Source: Oscillospiraceae bacterium (GTDB taxonomy: Bacteria > Bacillota > Clostridia > Oscillospirales > Oscillospiraceae). Taken from it: DNA of 10,767 nucleotides. The stretch lies in contig JAEDLP010000058.1 of NCBI GenBank assembly GCA_016295225.1, forward strand, positions 1-10,767. The letters are read 5' to 3'. Each line of letters begins with the position of its first letter. Position 1 is the first letter of the stretch. Shown piece after piece: positions 1 through 6,119 of the stretch. The position numbers were made by a program, and so were the translations under genes. A model generated the notes under the pieces. That model saw nothing but the letters and a program-made list of their open reading frames with translations. It searched no databases and had not been told where the DNA came from.

Positions 1-42
1 AAGGCCATCCTGGACAAGGGCGAGATCGACTGGGCAGAATAA
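1..42 (+). CDS. C-terminal end of an unidentified protein (partial)
   Basis: The first 39 bases read as an open frame of 13 codons (KAILDKGEIDWAE) ending in TAA at 40-42, with the GC-rich third positions typical of the other genes here. A strong terminator follows 11 bases after the stop, which supports this being the real end of a plus-strand gene entering from the left. The fragment is too short to name the protein. Confidence 0.55.
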   Translation, partial: KAILDKGEIDWAE

Positions 43-53
43 CCGTTACCCAC

Positions 54-94
54 AAAAAAGGACCGTTTTCCCTGGGAAAAACGGTCCTTTTTTT
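54..94. terminator. Bidirectional intrinsic terminator
   Basis: Bases 60-69 pair perfectly with 78-87 (GGACCGTTTT against AAAACGGTCC) around a short loop. The stem is flanked by A6 at 54-59 and T7 at 88-94, so a U-tract follows the stem on either strand. It would end the plus-strand gene that stops at 42 and the convergent minus-strand gene that stops at 111. Confidence 0.9.
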
Positions 95-110
95 ACATCA
101 CAGCGGCGGA

Positions 111-524
111 TCACTTGGACGCCCGCTCCTTGGCCCGCTGCTCCAGAGCCAAGCTTCTGGGGGCTGCGTCCTCCAGGTGGAAGAGGGCCAGGTCGAAGAA
201 GATGTCCAGGTGGACATAGCCCCACTTTTCCGTGGGATAGATCCCCTGCATCCAGGTGTTCTCCTTGCGTTGGTCCCGGCTGAGGAAGTTCTCCACCTGA
301 TCCATGGAGATGATGTTGCCGTAGTCGTGGTTCACGAAGCGGCGCAGGCAGTCGTGGAGGAAGGGGATCAGCTCGGCATCCTGGGTGGCCAGAGCAGTGA
401 CCTTCTCATGCAGGTAGATGTCAGGGAAGGGGAATTCGCTGGTCTGGGCGAAGCCGTGCTCCCGGGTCCAGTCCTTGTCGCCGGGCTCGGCCTCCATCAC
501 AGCGGCCTTACGAAACAGTTCCAT
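111..524 (-). CDS. Hypothetical protein, 137 aa
   Basis: I do not recognise this protein. The start at 524 is supported by a ribosome binding site (GGAGG, minus strand, about 533-537) a few bases upstream, by a promoter at 567-595 and by a terminator beyond the stop. The protein is soluble-looking and charged, with no signal peptide or membrane segment. Residues 63-71 (FVNHDYGNI) and the aromatic stretch around 92-118 (MQGIYP...WGYVHLDIFF...) faintly recall small clostridial 'plasmid-related' proteins that carry a GDWG-like turn followed by a WIITEAD-like strand. That is a weak resemblance from memory and should not be used to assign a function. It is a single-gene transcription unit between two terminators, with codon use like its neighbours. 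Confidence is high that it is a gene and low on what it does. Confidence 0.8.
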   Translation of the reverse strand: MELFRKAAVMEAEPGDKDWTREHGFAQTSEFPFPDIYLHEKVTALATQDAELIPFLHDCLRRFVNHDYGNIISMDQVENFLSRDQRKENTWMQGIYPTEKWGYVHLDIFFDLALFHLEDAAPRSLALEQRAKERASK

Positions 525-566
525 AGGGTTACCTCCGGTATTACATGGGGGATTCTTGTTGGACCC

Positions 567-595
567 AGTATACCCGCTCTTGGAGGAAATGTAAA
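567..595 (-). promoter_or_regulatory. Sigma-A promoter of the 137-aa hypothetical gene
   Basis: On the minus strand TTTACA (590-595) and TATACT (567-572) are separated by exactly 17 bases. Transcription would start near 560 and give a leader of about 35 bases ahead of the start codon at 524. Confidence 0.75.
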
Positions 596-644
596 GGCGT
601 TAGGGTTCGTAGAATTGGAAGTGCCCCCGCCCTACAGGGGCAGA

Positions 645-687
645 AAAAACCGCAAGGACGCCTGTCAAACAGGAATCCTTGCGGTTT
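645..687 (-). terminator. Minus-strand terminator at the left edge of the toxin cassette
   Basis: A 12-bp perfect stem (648-659 with 676-687) encloses a second small hairpin (661-664 with 670-673). Read on the minus strand the stem runs into six T residues (complement of A6 at 645-650); on the plus strand no T-tract follows. It therefore stops minus-strand transcription arriving from the right, such as antisense RNA or leucine-operon readthrough, before the 137-aa gene. Its right arm also contains the -35 box of the toxin promoter (679-684). Confidence 0.7.
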
Positions 688-707
688 CCGTCGAATCATG
701 GTATGAT
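679..707 (+). promoter_or_regulatory. Promoter of the small membrane toxin gene
   Basis: TTGCGG (679-684) and TATGAT (702-707) are spaced by 17 bases, and a TG dinucleotide at 699-700 makes an extended -10 (TGGTATGAT). The predicted start is near 713, giving a leader of about 100 bases before the ATG at 817. Confidence 0.65.
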
Positions 708-719
708 TTTCTTGCTATA

Positions 720-812
720 CAGCAGATGCGGTCTGCTGGCGTTCAGGCGGTTGGCCCCCGTTTTCTTGGGGGCGAGGACTTTTTGCCCCCAGTCTCTCGG
801 GAAAGGGGGTGA
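720..812 (+). promoter_or_regulatory. Structured 5' leader of the toxin mRNA with a sequestrable RBS
   Basis: Several hairpins can be read directly: 720-726 with 732-738; GCCCCC at 754-759 with GGGGGC at 768-773; and 774-780 with 791-798 (one bulge). The ribosome binding site AAAGGGGGTG (802-811) can pair with TTTGCCCCC at 782-790, which would hide it. The last two structures share bases, so the leader can switch between an open and a closed RBS. Long leaders that block translation of the full-length transcript are a known property of type I toxin mRNAs; applying that here is inference. Confidence 0.5.
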
Positions 813-816
813 TGGG

Positions 817-900
817 ATGGTTACTTATGCGGAACTGTTTCAGTACACGCTGGTCATCATCGGCATTGTTGCCCTGGTTATCCAGTGCGGAAAAAAGTAA
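817..900 (+). CDS. Small single-span membrane peptide, putative holin-like type I toxin
   Basis: A 27-codon frame starts at the ATG 817, five bases after an unusually strong ribosome binding site (AAAGGGGGTG, 802-811). The peptide begins MVTYAELFQY, continues into a hydrophobic segment of about 13 residues (TLVIIGIVALVIQ, residues 11-23) and ends in CGKK. This layout, a polar aromatic N-terminus, one transmembrane helix and a Lys tail, is that of the putative holin-like toxin family common in Firmicutes and related in style to TxpA and BsrG. Such peptides insert in the membrane and are normally silenced by an antisense RNA. Here a convergent promoter downstream (985-1013) and a hairpin overlapping the stop codon fit that arrangement. 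The same frame stays open back to an ATG at 679, but that start lies inside the promoter. Toxicity is inferred from family and architecture. Confidence 0.75.
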   Translation: MVTYAELFQYTLVIIGIVALVIQCGKK

Positions 901-978
901 ACCGCCCGGCGGCCACCGAGCGGTTTATAAGATAAATTAAACTAGCTTAGAGGGCTGACCGTCGGCCAGTTCCCGCCT
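890..978 (-). ncRNA. Predicted antisense RNA antitoxin
   Basis: The promoter at 985-1013 on the minus strand would start an RNA near 978. It would run into the hairpin 898-927, which on this strand is followed by six T residues (complement of A6 at 891-896), so the RNA would be about 90 nt. It begins with a small stem-loop (955-960 with 964-969, 3-base loop) and overlaps the toxin mRNA 3' region and its last codons. This is the layout of RatA against txpA and SR4 against bsrG. The RNA itself is a prediction; a longer form ending at the 645-687 terminator is possible. Confidence 0.55.
898..927 (-). terminator. Hairpin over the toxin stop codon, terminator for the antisense RNA
   Basis: TAAACCGC (898-905) pairs with GCGGTTTA (920-927), with three further inner pairs (907-909 with 916-918). 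On the minus strand it runs into TTTTTT (891-896). On the plus strand only TAAGATAAATT follows, so it is a better terminator for the antisense RNA than for the toxin mRNA. The toxin stop codon lies at the base of the stem. Confidence 0.6.
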
Positions 979-984
979 GTCTTT

Positions 985-1013
985 AGTATAGCTTGCCCCG
1001 CCTCCCATGTCAA
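985..1013 (-). promoter_or_regulatory. Near-consensus sigma-A promoter for the antisense RNA
   Basis: On the minus strand TTGACA (1008-1013, perfect) and TATACT (985-990) are separated by exactly 17 bases. It is among the strongest promoters in the window, as expected for an antitoxin RNA that must outnumber its target. The -35 box coincides with the loop of the 996-1024 palindrome. Confidence 0.8.
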
Positions 1014-1036
1014 GGGAGGCGGGGCCTTTTGCTTTT
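996..1036 (+). terminator. Plus-strand terminator at the right edge of the toxin cassette
   Basis: CCCCGCCTCCC (996-1006) pairs perfectly with GGGAGGCGGGG (1014-1024) around a 7-base loop, followed by CCTTTTGCTTTT. It would end the toxin mRNA. On the minus strand no T-tract follows, so it is a poor stop for the leucine operon arriving from the right. Confidence 0.75.
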
Positions 1037-1044
1037 ATGAAAAA

Positions 1045-2115
1045 TCAGATCGCGTCCGCGATGAGCTGACCCATCTCGGCGGTGCCTACCAGGGTGCCCT
1101 CGCCGGTGTACAGGTCGGGGGTGCGGTAGCCCTGGGCCAGGACGGCCTTCACGGCGGCGTCCACGGCGTCGGCCTCGGCCCCCAGGCCGAAGGTGTACCG
1201 CAGCATCATGCCCACGGACAGGATGGTGGCGGTGGGGTTGGCCTTGTTCTGGCCGGCAATGTCAGGGGCGGAGCCGTGGATGGGCTCGTACATGCCAAAG
1301 TTGCCCTTGGCCAGGGAGGCGGAGGGCAGCATGCCGATGGAGCCGGTGATCTGGCTGGCCTCGTCGGAGAGGATGTCGCCGAAGATGTTGCTGGTGACGA
1401 TCACGTCAAACTGACGGGGGTTGCGGACCAGCTGCATGGCGGCGTTGTCCACGTACATGTTGTCCAGGGTGACCTCGGGGTAGTCCTTGGCCACCTCGGC
1501 CACCACCCGCCGCCACAGGCGGGAGGAGTCCAGGACGTTGGCCTTGTCCACGCTGGTCACGTGCTTGTTCCGCTTCATGGCCATGTCGAAGGCTACCTTG
1601 GCGATGCGGCGGACCTCCTCCTCGGCGTACATCTCCACGTCGTAGGCAGCGGGACCCAGGTCGGTCTCCTTGGTGCCGCGCTCGCCGAAGTAGATGCCGC
1701 CGGTGAGCTCACGGACCACCACGATGTCCAGGCCGCCGGCCAGGATCTCGGGCTTCAGGGGGGAGGCGGCGGCCAGCTCCTCGAAGATGACGGCGGGGCG
1801 CAGGTTGGCGAAGAGGCCCAGCTCCTTGCGGATGCCCAGCAGGGCCCGCTCGGGGCGCTCGCCGCCGGGGAGGTTGTCCCACTTGGGGCCGCCCACGGCG
1901 CCCAGCAGGACGGCGTCGGAGGCTTTGCAGACGTCGATGGTCTCCTGGGGCAGGCAGCCACCGGTGGCGTCGATGGCGGCGCCGCCGGCCAGGACGGTCT
2001 GGCAGGTGAAGGTGTGGCCGAACTTGTCGCCCACCTTGTGCATGACCTTGAGGGCCTGCTCCACAATATCGGGGCCGATGCCGTCCCCGGGGATCACAGC
2101 AATGTTATAGTTCAT
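1045..2115 (-). CDS. leuB: 3-isopropylmalate dehydrogenase
   Basis: LeuB oxidises and decarboxylates 3-isopropylmalate with NAD+ to 2-ketoisocaproate, the third step of leucine synthesis, in the cytosol. The 356 residues match the usual bacterial length. Visible motifs are the N-terminal IPGDGIGP (8-15), LGAVGGPKWD (71-80), the arginines in ALLGIRKELGLFANLRP (91-107), VVRELTGGIYFGE (133-145) with the catalytic Tyr142, SVDKANVL with Lys191, the metal-binding aspartates in YVDNAAMQLV and SNIFGDILSDEAS (Asp223, Asp247, Asp251), and the NAD loop EPIHGSAPDIAG (277-288). GGGAGG sits ahead of the ATG at 2115. It is the last gene of leuACDB, 15 bases after leuD. No minus-strand terminator with a U-tract follows directly, so transcripts may run on into the antitoxin region. 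Confidence 0.98.
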   Translation of the reverse strand: MNYNIAVIPGDGIGPDIVEQALKVMHKVGDKFGHTFTCQTVLAGGAAIDATGGCLPQETIDVCKASDAVLLGAVGGPKWDNLPGGERPERALLGIRKELGLFANLRPAVIFEELAAASPLKPEILAGGLDIVVVRELTGGIYFGERGTKETDLGPAAYDVEMYAEEEVRRIAKVAFDMAMKRNKHVTSVDKANVLDSSRLWRRVVAEVAKDYPEVTLDNMYVDNAAMQLVRNPRQFDVIVTSNIFGDILSDEASQITGSIGMLPSASLAKGNFGMYEPIHGSAPDIAGQNKANPTATILSVGMMLRYTFGLGAEADAVDAAVKAVLAQGYRTPDLYTGEGTLVGTAEMGQLIADAI

Positions 2116-2130
2116 GGTGAAACGCCTCCC

Positions 2131-2619
2131 TTACTGATTGCCCTTGATGGAGGCCATCAGACCGCCGGCCTGGATAATCTCCTTGATAAAGTCGGGGAAG
2201 GGGTTGGACTGGTAGGTCTCACCCTTGGTGACGTTGGTGATGACGCCGGTGTCAAAGTCCACGGTGACCTCGTCGCCGGCCTCGATCTTCTCGCTGGCCT
2301 CGGGGCACTCCATGATGGCCAGGCCGATGTTGATGGCGTTGCGGTAGAAGATGCGGGCGAAGGTCTTGGCGATGACGCAGGAGATGCCGGACTCCTTGAT
2401 GACCATGGGGGCGTGCTCGCGAGAGGAGCCGCAGCCGAAGTTGAAGCCGCCCACCATTACGTCGCCGGCCTTGACCACGTTGACGAAGTTGTCGTCGATG
2501 TCCTCCATGCAGTGGGTGGCCAGTTCCTTCTTGTCGGCGATGTTCAGGTAGCGGGCAGGGATGATAACGTCGGTGTCCACGTTGTCGCCGTACTTATGTA
2601 CAAAACCTTTTGCATTCAT
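2131..2619 (-). CDS. leuD: 3-isopropylmalate dehydratase small subunit
   Basis: LeuD pairs with LeuC to isomerise 2-isopropylmalate to 3-isopropylmalate by dehydration and rehydration. At 162 residues it is the short archaeal/clostridial form rather than the roughly 200-aa enterobacterial one. It shows the swivelling-domain signatures DNVDTDVIIPARYL (12-25), GCGSSREHA (62-70) with the substrate-contacting Ser and Arg, and FYRNAINIGL (91-100). The start at 2619 lies five bases after the leuC stop. Its ribosome binding site (GGGAGGT) is formed by the last codons of leuC (Arg-Glu-Val), so the two subunits are probably translationally coupled, which suits a two-subunit enzyme. Homoaconitase-type activity cannot be excluded from sequence alone, but the operon points to leucine. 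Confidence 0.97.
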   Translation of the reverse strand: MNAKGFVHKYGDNVDTDVIIPARYLNIADKKELATHCMEDIDDNFVNVVKAGDVMVGGFNFGCGSSREHAPMVIKESGISCVIAKTFARIFYRNAINIGLAIMECPEASEKIEAGDEVTVDFDTGVITNVTKGETYQSNPFPDFIKEIIQAGGLMASIKGNQ

Positions 2620-2624
2620 AGCTC

Positions 2625-3884
2625 TTATACCTCCCGAGGATCGGCAATTTTACCGGCGATGGCAGAAGCGGCGGCCACGGCGGGGCTTGCCAGATAGATT
2701 TCGGATGTGATGCCGCCCATACGGCCCACGAAGTTGCGGTTGGTGGTGGCCACGCACTTTTCGCCGTTGGCCATGACGCCCATGTGGCCGCCCAGGCAGG
2801 GGCCGCAGGTGGGGGTGGAGACGGCGCAGCCGGCCTGGATGAAGGTGGTCATGTAGCCCAGGTCGATGCACTGCTGGAAGACCTGCTGGGTGGCGGGGAT
2901 GATGATGCAGCGGACGTGGTCGGCCACCTTCTTGCCCTTCAGCAGCTCGGCGGCAACAGCCATGTCCTCCAGACGGCCGTTGGTGCAGGAGCCGATGATG
3001 ACCTGGTCGATCTTGATGTCCTCCACCTTGGAGATGGGACGGGCGTTCTCGGGCAGGTGGGGGTAGGATACGGTGGGCTCGATCTCGCTGAGGTTGATCT
3101 CGATGGTGCGGACGTACTCGGCGTCGGGGTCGGCCTCGTAGACGGTGTAGGGGCGGTTTACACGGCCCTCCATGAAGGCGATGGTCACGTCGTCCACGGG
3201 GAAGATGCCGTTCTTGGCGCCGGCCTCGATGGCCATGTTGGAGATGCACAGGCGGTCGTCCATGGACAGGGAGGCCACGCCCTCGCCGCAGTACTCCAGG
3301 CTCTGGTACAGAGCACCGTCCACGCCGATCAGGCCGATCAGGTGGAGGATCACGTCCTTGCCGCTGACCCGGGGGCGGAGCTTGCCGGTCAGGTGGACCT
3401 TGATGGCCTCGGGGACCTTGAACCAGGTCTCGCCGGTGGCCATGCCGGCGGCCATGTCGGTGGAGCCGACGCCGGTGGAGAAGGCGCCCAGAGCGCCGTA
3501 GGTGCAGGTGTGGGAGTCTGCGCCGATGATGCAGTCGCCGGCAGCCACGATGCCCTTTTCGGGCAGCAGGGCGTGCTCCACGCCCATCTGGCCCACGTCG
3601 TAGAAGTTGTCGATGTCAAAGCGCTTGGCGAAGGTGCGGCACTGGAGGCACTGCTCGGCGGCCTTGATGTCCTTGTTGGGGGTGAAATGGTCCATGACCA
3701 TGGAGATTTTGCTCTTGTCGAAGACCCCGGTAAAGCCCTGCTTGTCGAACTCCCGGATGGCCACGGGGGACGTGATGTCGTTGCCCAGGACCATGTCCAG
3801 CTTGGCCCGGATGAGCTGACCGGCCTTGACCTCGGGCAGGCCGGCGTGGGCGGCGAGGATCTTCTGTGTCATTGTCATTCCCAT
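2625..3884 (-). CDS. leuC: 3-isopropylmalate dehydratase large subunit (HacA-like type)
   Basis: LeuC is the iron-sulphur catalytic subunit of isopropylmalate isomerase and works with LeuD. The 419 residues fit the shorter HacA-like LeuC group rather than the roughly 466-aa E. coli type, which agrees with the short LeuD beside it. The three cluster cysteines are visible: Cys300 in IGSCTNGR, and Cys360 and Cys363 in TCGPCLGGH. DHFTPNKD (65-72) and GADSHTCTYGALGAFSTGVGS (121-141) are the aconitase-family substrate motifs. GGAGG stands 8 bases before the ATG at 3884; two more ATGs follow within five codons, so the exact start is slightly uncertain. It lies 71 bases after leuA and five before leuD. 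Confidence 0.97.
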   Translation of the reverse strand: MGMTMTQKILAAHAGLPEVKAGQLIRAKLDMVLGNDITSPVAIREFDKQGFTGVFDKSKISMVMDHFTPNKDIKAAEQCLQCRTFAKRFDIDNFYDVGQMGVEHALLPEKGIVAAGDCIIGADSHTCTYGALGAFSTGVGSTDMAAGMATGETWFKVPEAIKVHLTGKLRPRVSGKDVILHLIGLIGVDGALYQSLEYCGEGVASLSMDDRLCISNMAIEAGAKNGIFPVDDVTIAFMEGRVNRPYTVYEADPDAEYVRTIEINLSEIEPTVSYPHLPENARPISKVEDIKIDQVIIGSCTNGRLEDMAVAAELLKGKKVADHVRCIIIPATQQVFQQCIDLGYMTTFIQAGCAVSTPTCGPCLGGHMGVMANGEKCVATTNRNFVGRMGGITSEIYLASPAVAAASAIAGKIADPREV

Positions 3885-3937
3885 AGGGGATCCCTCCTCA
3901 AAATGTATGATATGTCGGGGTGTGATTCTGCGTTTTT

Positions 3938-3953
3938 AGGGTTTGCGAACCCT
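3938..3953 (-). other. Hairpin in the leuA-leuC gap
   Basis: AGGGTT (3938-3943) pairs perfectly with AACCCT (3948-3953) around a 4-base loop, starting three bases after the leuA stop. No U-tract follows on the minus strand, so it does not look like a terminator. A role in mRNA processing or 3'-end protection between leuA and leuC is possible but unproven. Confidence 0.4.
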
Positions 3954-3955
3954 GC

Positions 3956-5650
3956 TCAGTCCACGGTGGGGATAAACTGCTTATCCTTGTTTTCGCGGTT
4001 GATGGCGGTGACCAGGGCGTAGACAGAGGCCATGGTAATGTCGCTGTCCACACCGACGCCCCAGTAGTGCTTGCCCTGGTCGTCGGCAATGACGACATAG
4101 GCGGAAGCCAGGGAGTCGGAGTCGGTCTGGAGGGCGTGCTCCTCGTAGTCCACGAACCGGTACTGGATGTTGGGGCTGGCCAGCTTCAGCACGTTGCTGA
4201 CGGCGTCCAGGGGGCCGTTGCCCCGGGCGGACAGGTAGAAGACCTCGTTGTTGATGGCCAGGGTGACGTCGGCCACGGTGGAGCCCTTCTCCCGGATCCA
4301 GGTGATATCCTGGATGGCGATGGGCAGGTCCTTGTTCTGGTACTCGTGGGTGAAGGCCAGCAGGATATCCTGGGGGCTGAGCTCCTTGTGGGCCCGGTCG
4401 GAGATATCCTTGATGTAGTAGCCTACCTCCTGGGCCATTTCCTTGGGCAGCTCGTAGCCGAAGTTGTGCTCCAGGATGTAGGAGATGCCGCCCTTGCCCG
4501 ACTGGCTGTTGATGCGGATGACGTCGGTCTCGTACTCCCGGTTTACGTCCTTGGGGTCCAGGGGCAGGTAGGGGACGGTCCAGAAGTCCTCGTTGCGCTC
4601 CTCCCGGAACTTCATGCCCTTGGAGATGGCGTCCTGGTGGGAGCCGGAGAAGGCGGCGAAGACCAGCTGGCCGGAGTAGGGCTGGCGGTAGCCCACGTGC
4701 ATGCCGGTGAGCTTTTCATAGAACTCCACGATCCGGGGCATGTCGGAGAAGTCCAGCTTGGGGTCCACGCCGTGGGTGAAGAGGTTCATGGCCATGGTGA
4801 CGATATCCACGTTGCCGGTGCGCTCGCCGTTGCCGAAGAGGGTGCCCTCAATGCGGTCGCCGCCGGCCAGCAGGGCCAGCTCGCCGGCTGCCACGCCGGT
4901 ACCCCGGTCATTGTGGGGGTGGATGGAGACGATGACGTTCTCCCGGCAGTTCAGGTGCTTGCTCATGTACTCGATCTGCTGGGCGTAGACGTGGGGCATG
5001 GACATCTCCACGGTGGAGGGCAGGTTGATGATGACCTGGCGCTCGGGCCGGGGCTGCCACACGTCGATGACGGCGTTGCAGATCCGCAGGGCGAACTCGA
5101 TCTCGGTGCCGGTGAAGCTCTCGGGGGAGTACTCGAACCGGAAGTTGGTCTCGGGCATCTTCTCGGCGTACTCGTTGAAGGACTTGGCGCCCTCCACGGC
5201 GATGTTCACGATCTCGTCCTCGCTCATGCGGAAGACCTGCTGCCGCTGGGCGAAGGAGGTGGAGTTATACAGGTGAACCACCACGTTCTTCGCGCCCTTG
5301 ATGGAGTCGAAGGTCTTTTTGATGATGTGGGGGCGGGACTGGGTGAGCACCTGGATGTACACGTCGTCGGGGATCATGTTCTCCTCGATGATGGTGCGCA
5401 GGAACTCGTACTCGGTCTCGGAGGCGGCGGGGAAGCCCACCTCGATCTCCTTAAAGCCCAACTCCAGCAGGAAGTTGAAGAAGGACAGCTTCTCCTCCAG
5501 GTTCATGGGGGTGATGAGGGCCTGGTTGCCGTCGCGCAGGTCCACGCTGCACCAGGCGGGGGCCTCGGTGAGACGTTCCTTCTTTACCCAGTCCATGCAA
5601 GTCTCCGGGGGCATGTAGTACCCGGGACGGTATTTGGTATAATTTTTCAT
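3956..5650 (-). CDS. leuA: 2-isopropylmalate synthase (long, LeuA2 type)
   Basis: LeuA condenses acetyl-CoA with 2-ketoisovalerate to 2-isopropylmalate, the committed and feedback-inhibited step of leucine synthesis. The 564 residues place it with the long yeast/actinobacterial-like form. Catalytic-barrel motifs are SVDLRDGNQAL (35-45), HPHNDRGTG (244-252, metal-binding histidines) and FGNGERTGNVD (272-282). SGSHQDAI (335-342) lies in the subdomain after the barrel, and a regulatory domain near 430-560 contains GNGPLDAVSNVL and GVGVDSD. I place the start at 5650 (MKNYTKYRPGY...), where the family usually begins. AAGGA lies upstream, though 13 bases away. An in-frame ATG at 5680 would add ten atypical residues and has no ribosome binding site. 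Control is by the T-box upstream; leucine inhibition through the C-terminal domain is expected from the family. Confidence 0.96.
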   Translation of the reverse strand: MKNYTKYRPGYYMPPETCMDWVKKERLTEAPAWCSVDLRDGNQALITPMNLEEKLSFFNFLLELGFKEIEVGFPAASETEYEFLRTIIEENMIPDDVYIQVLTQSRPHIIKKTFDSIKGAKNVVVHLYNSTSFAQRQQVFRMSEDEIVNIAVEGAKSFNEYAEKMPETNFRFEYSPESFTGTEIEFALRICNAVIDVWQPRPERQVIINLPSTVEMSMPHVYAQQIEYMSKHLNCRENVIVSIHPHNDRGTGVAAGELALLAGGDRIEGTLFGNGERTGNVDIVTMAMNLFTHGVDPKLDFSDMPRIVEFYEKLTGMHVGYRQPYSGQLVFAAFSGSHQDAISKGMKFREERNEDFWTVPYLPLDPKDVNREYETDVIRINSQSGKGGISYILEHNFGYELPKEMAQEVGYYIKDISDRAHKELSPQDILLAFTHEYQNKDLPIAIQDITWIREKGSTVADVTLAINNEVFYLSARGNGPLDAVSNVLKLASPNIQYRFVDYEEHALQTDSDSLASAYVVIADDQGKHYWGVGVDSDITMASVYALVTAINRENKDKQFIPTVD

Positions 5651-5705
5651 ACGTGGGTCACAGTCCTTTCCGTTCCTCATTTATATCGGAAGCCGCGGAG
5701 AGGGA

Positions 5706-5936
5706 ATAAAAAAAGCTCCGTCTATTTGGATCCTTCCAACATCCAAAGAGACGAAGACATGATGTTCTCCGCGGTACCACTCTTATTGGCGTCCAACAAC
5801 GCCCACTCAAATAGTTCACACTCCGGGGTGAGACGCCAACTCGCTCCATACGGCCTTGCACCAGACGGCCGCTCTCTGGGATGGAGGCGGAAGAGGCTTA
5901 TTCCCTTCATCGCGTGTCAATATGAAATTGCTACTA
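5706..5936 (-). promoter_or_regulatory. Leucine-specific T-box leader of leuACDB
   Basis: Read on the minus strand, the leader has the specifier-loop 5' side GAAGGGAATAAG (5897-5908), the stem I motifs AGAGAGC (5871-5877) and GGTGCAA (5856-5862), and the codon CTC (5830-5832) followed by A and CCCC, the usual specifier context. A stem III-like hairpin follows, then the T-box core AAGAGTGGTACCGCGG (5769-5784). CTC reads leucine, and the UGGU bulge suits a tRNA with discriminator A, as tRNA-Leu has. AAGAG and GCG of the T-box pair with CGTCTCTT (5746-5753) to make the antiterminator; the same bases form the 5' arm of the terminator. Uncharged tRNA-Leu would thus permit leuACDB transcription. 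Confidence 0.93.
5708..5756 (-). terminator. T-box-controlled terminator before leuA
   Basis: On the minus strand bases 5756-5741 pair with 5731-5716 in a 16-position stem with one G-U pair and one mismatch around a 9-base loop, followed by seven T residues (complement of A7 at 5708-5714). The 5' arm contains CGTCTCTT, which is needed by the competing antiterminator. Confidence 0.9.
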
Positions 5937-5942
5937 GCTTAA

Positions 5943-5971
5943 AGAATAGCCGAATCCCCACGGTTTGTCAA
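5943..5971 (-). promoter_or_regulatory. Sigma-A promoter of the leucine operon
   Basis: On the minus strand TTGACA (5966-5971, perfect) and TATTCT (5943-5948) are separated by 17 bases, placing the transcript start near 5936, just ahead of the T-box stem I. Confidence 0.85.
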
Positions 5972-6014
5972 TGCTGAAATCACGAAAAAGTTCACAAACA
6001 GGGAGGGGGTTTTC

Positions 6015-6040
6015 CCGGGGTTTCGGCCAAAACGCCCCGG
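6015..6040. other. GC-rich palindrome between the divergent promoters
   Basis: CCGGGG (6015-6020) is complementary to CCCCGG (6035-6040), with partial TTT/AAA pairing inside. It lies about 45 bases upstream of the leucine -35 box and 80 upstream of the aromatic -35 box. No T-tract follows on either strand, so it is not an obvious terminator. Its role is unknown. Confidence 0.3.
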
Positions 6041-6119
6041 CGGGCGGTTGTCTGACCAGATATGGGTGATGTGACAACATTTGGTGTCGGATTTTGTGGA
6101 ATATTATTCTGAAAATCTC

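Noticed and set aside
640..668. A perfect minus-strand TTGACA at 663-668 as a possible promoter
   Set aside because: The position 17 bases downstream reads TCTGCC, no -10 box, and the hexamer is explained by the inner hairpin 661-673.
177..812. Plus-strand open frame of 211 codons opposite the 137-aa gene
   Set aside because: Val/Glu/Gly/Leu-rich shadow of the minus-strand gene that runs through two promoters and a terminator, with no RBS.
679..900. A 73-aa version of the small membrane protein starting at 679
   Set aside because: The start lies inside the -35 box of the promoter and has no RBS, whereas ATG 817 has a strong one and gives the expected toxin-like peptide.
1276..2697. Long plus-strand open frame opposite leuB-leuD, and a similar one at 4067-5977 opposite leuA
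   Set aside because: They are low-complexity Gly/Val/Leu/Asp/His-rich translations of the antisense strand of GC-rich genes; they cross gene borders and the T-box and have no RBS.
5658..5910. Two minus-strand open frames of 62-67 codons upstream of leuA
   Set aside because: They coincide with the T-box leader, whose RNA motifs explain the sequence.
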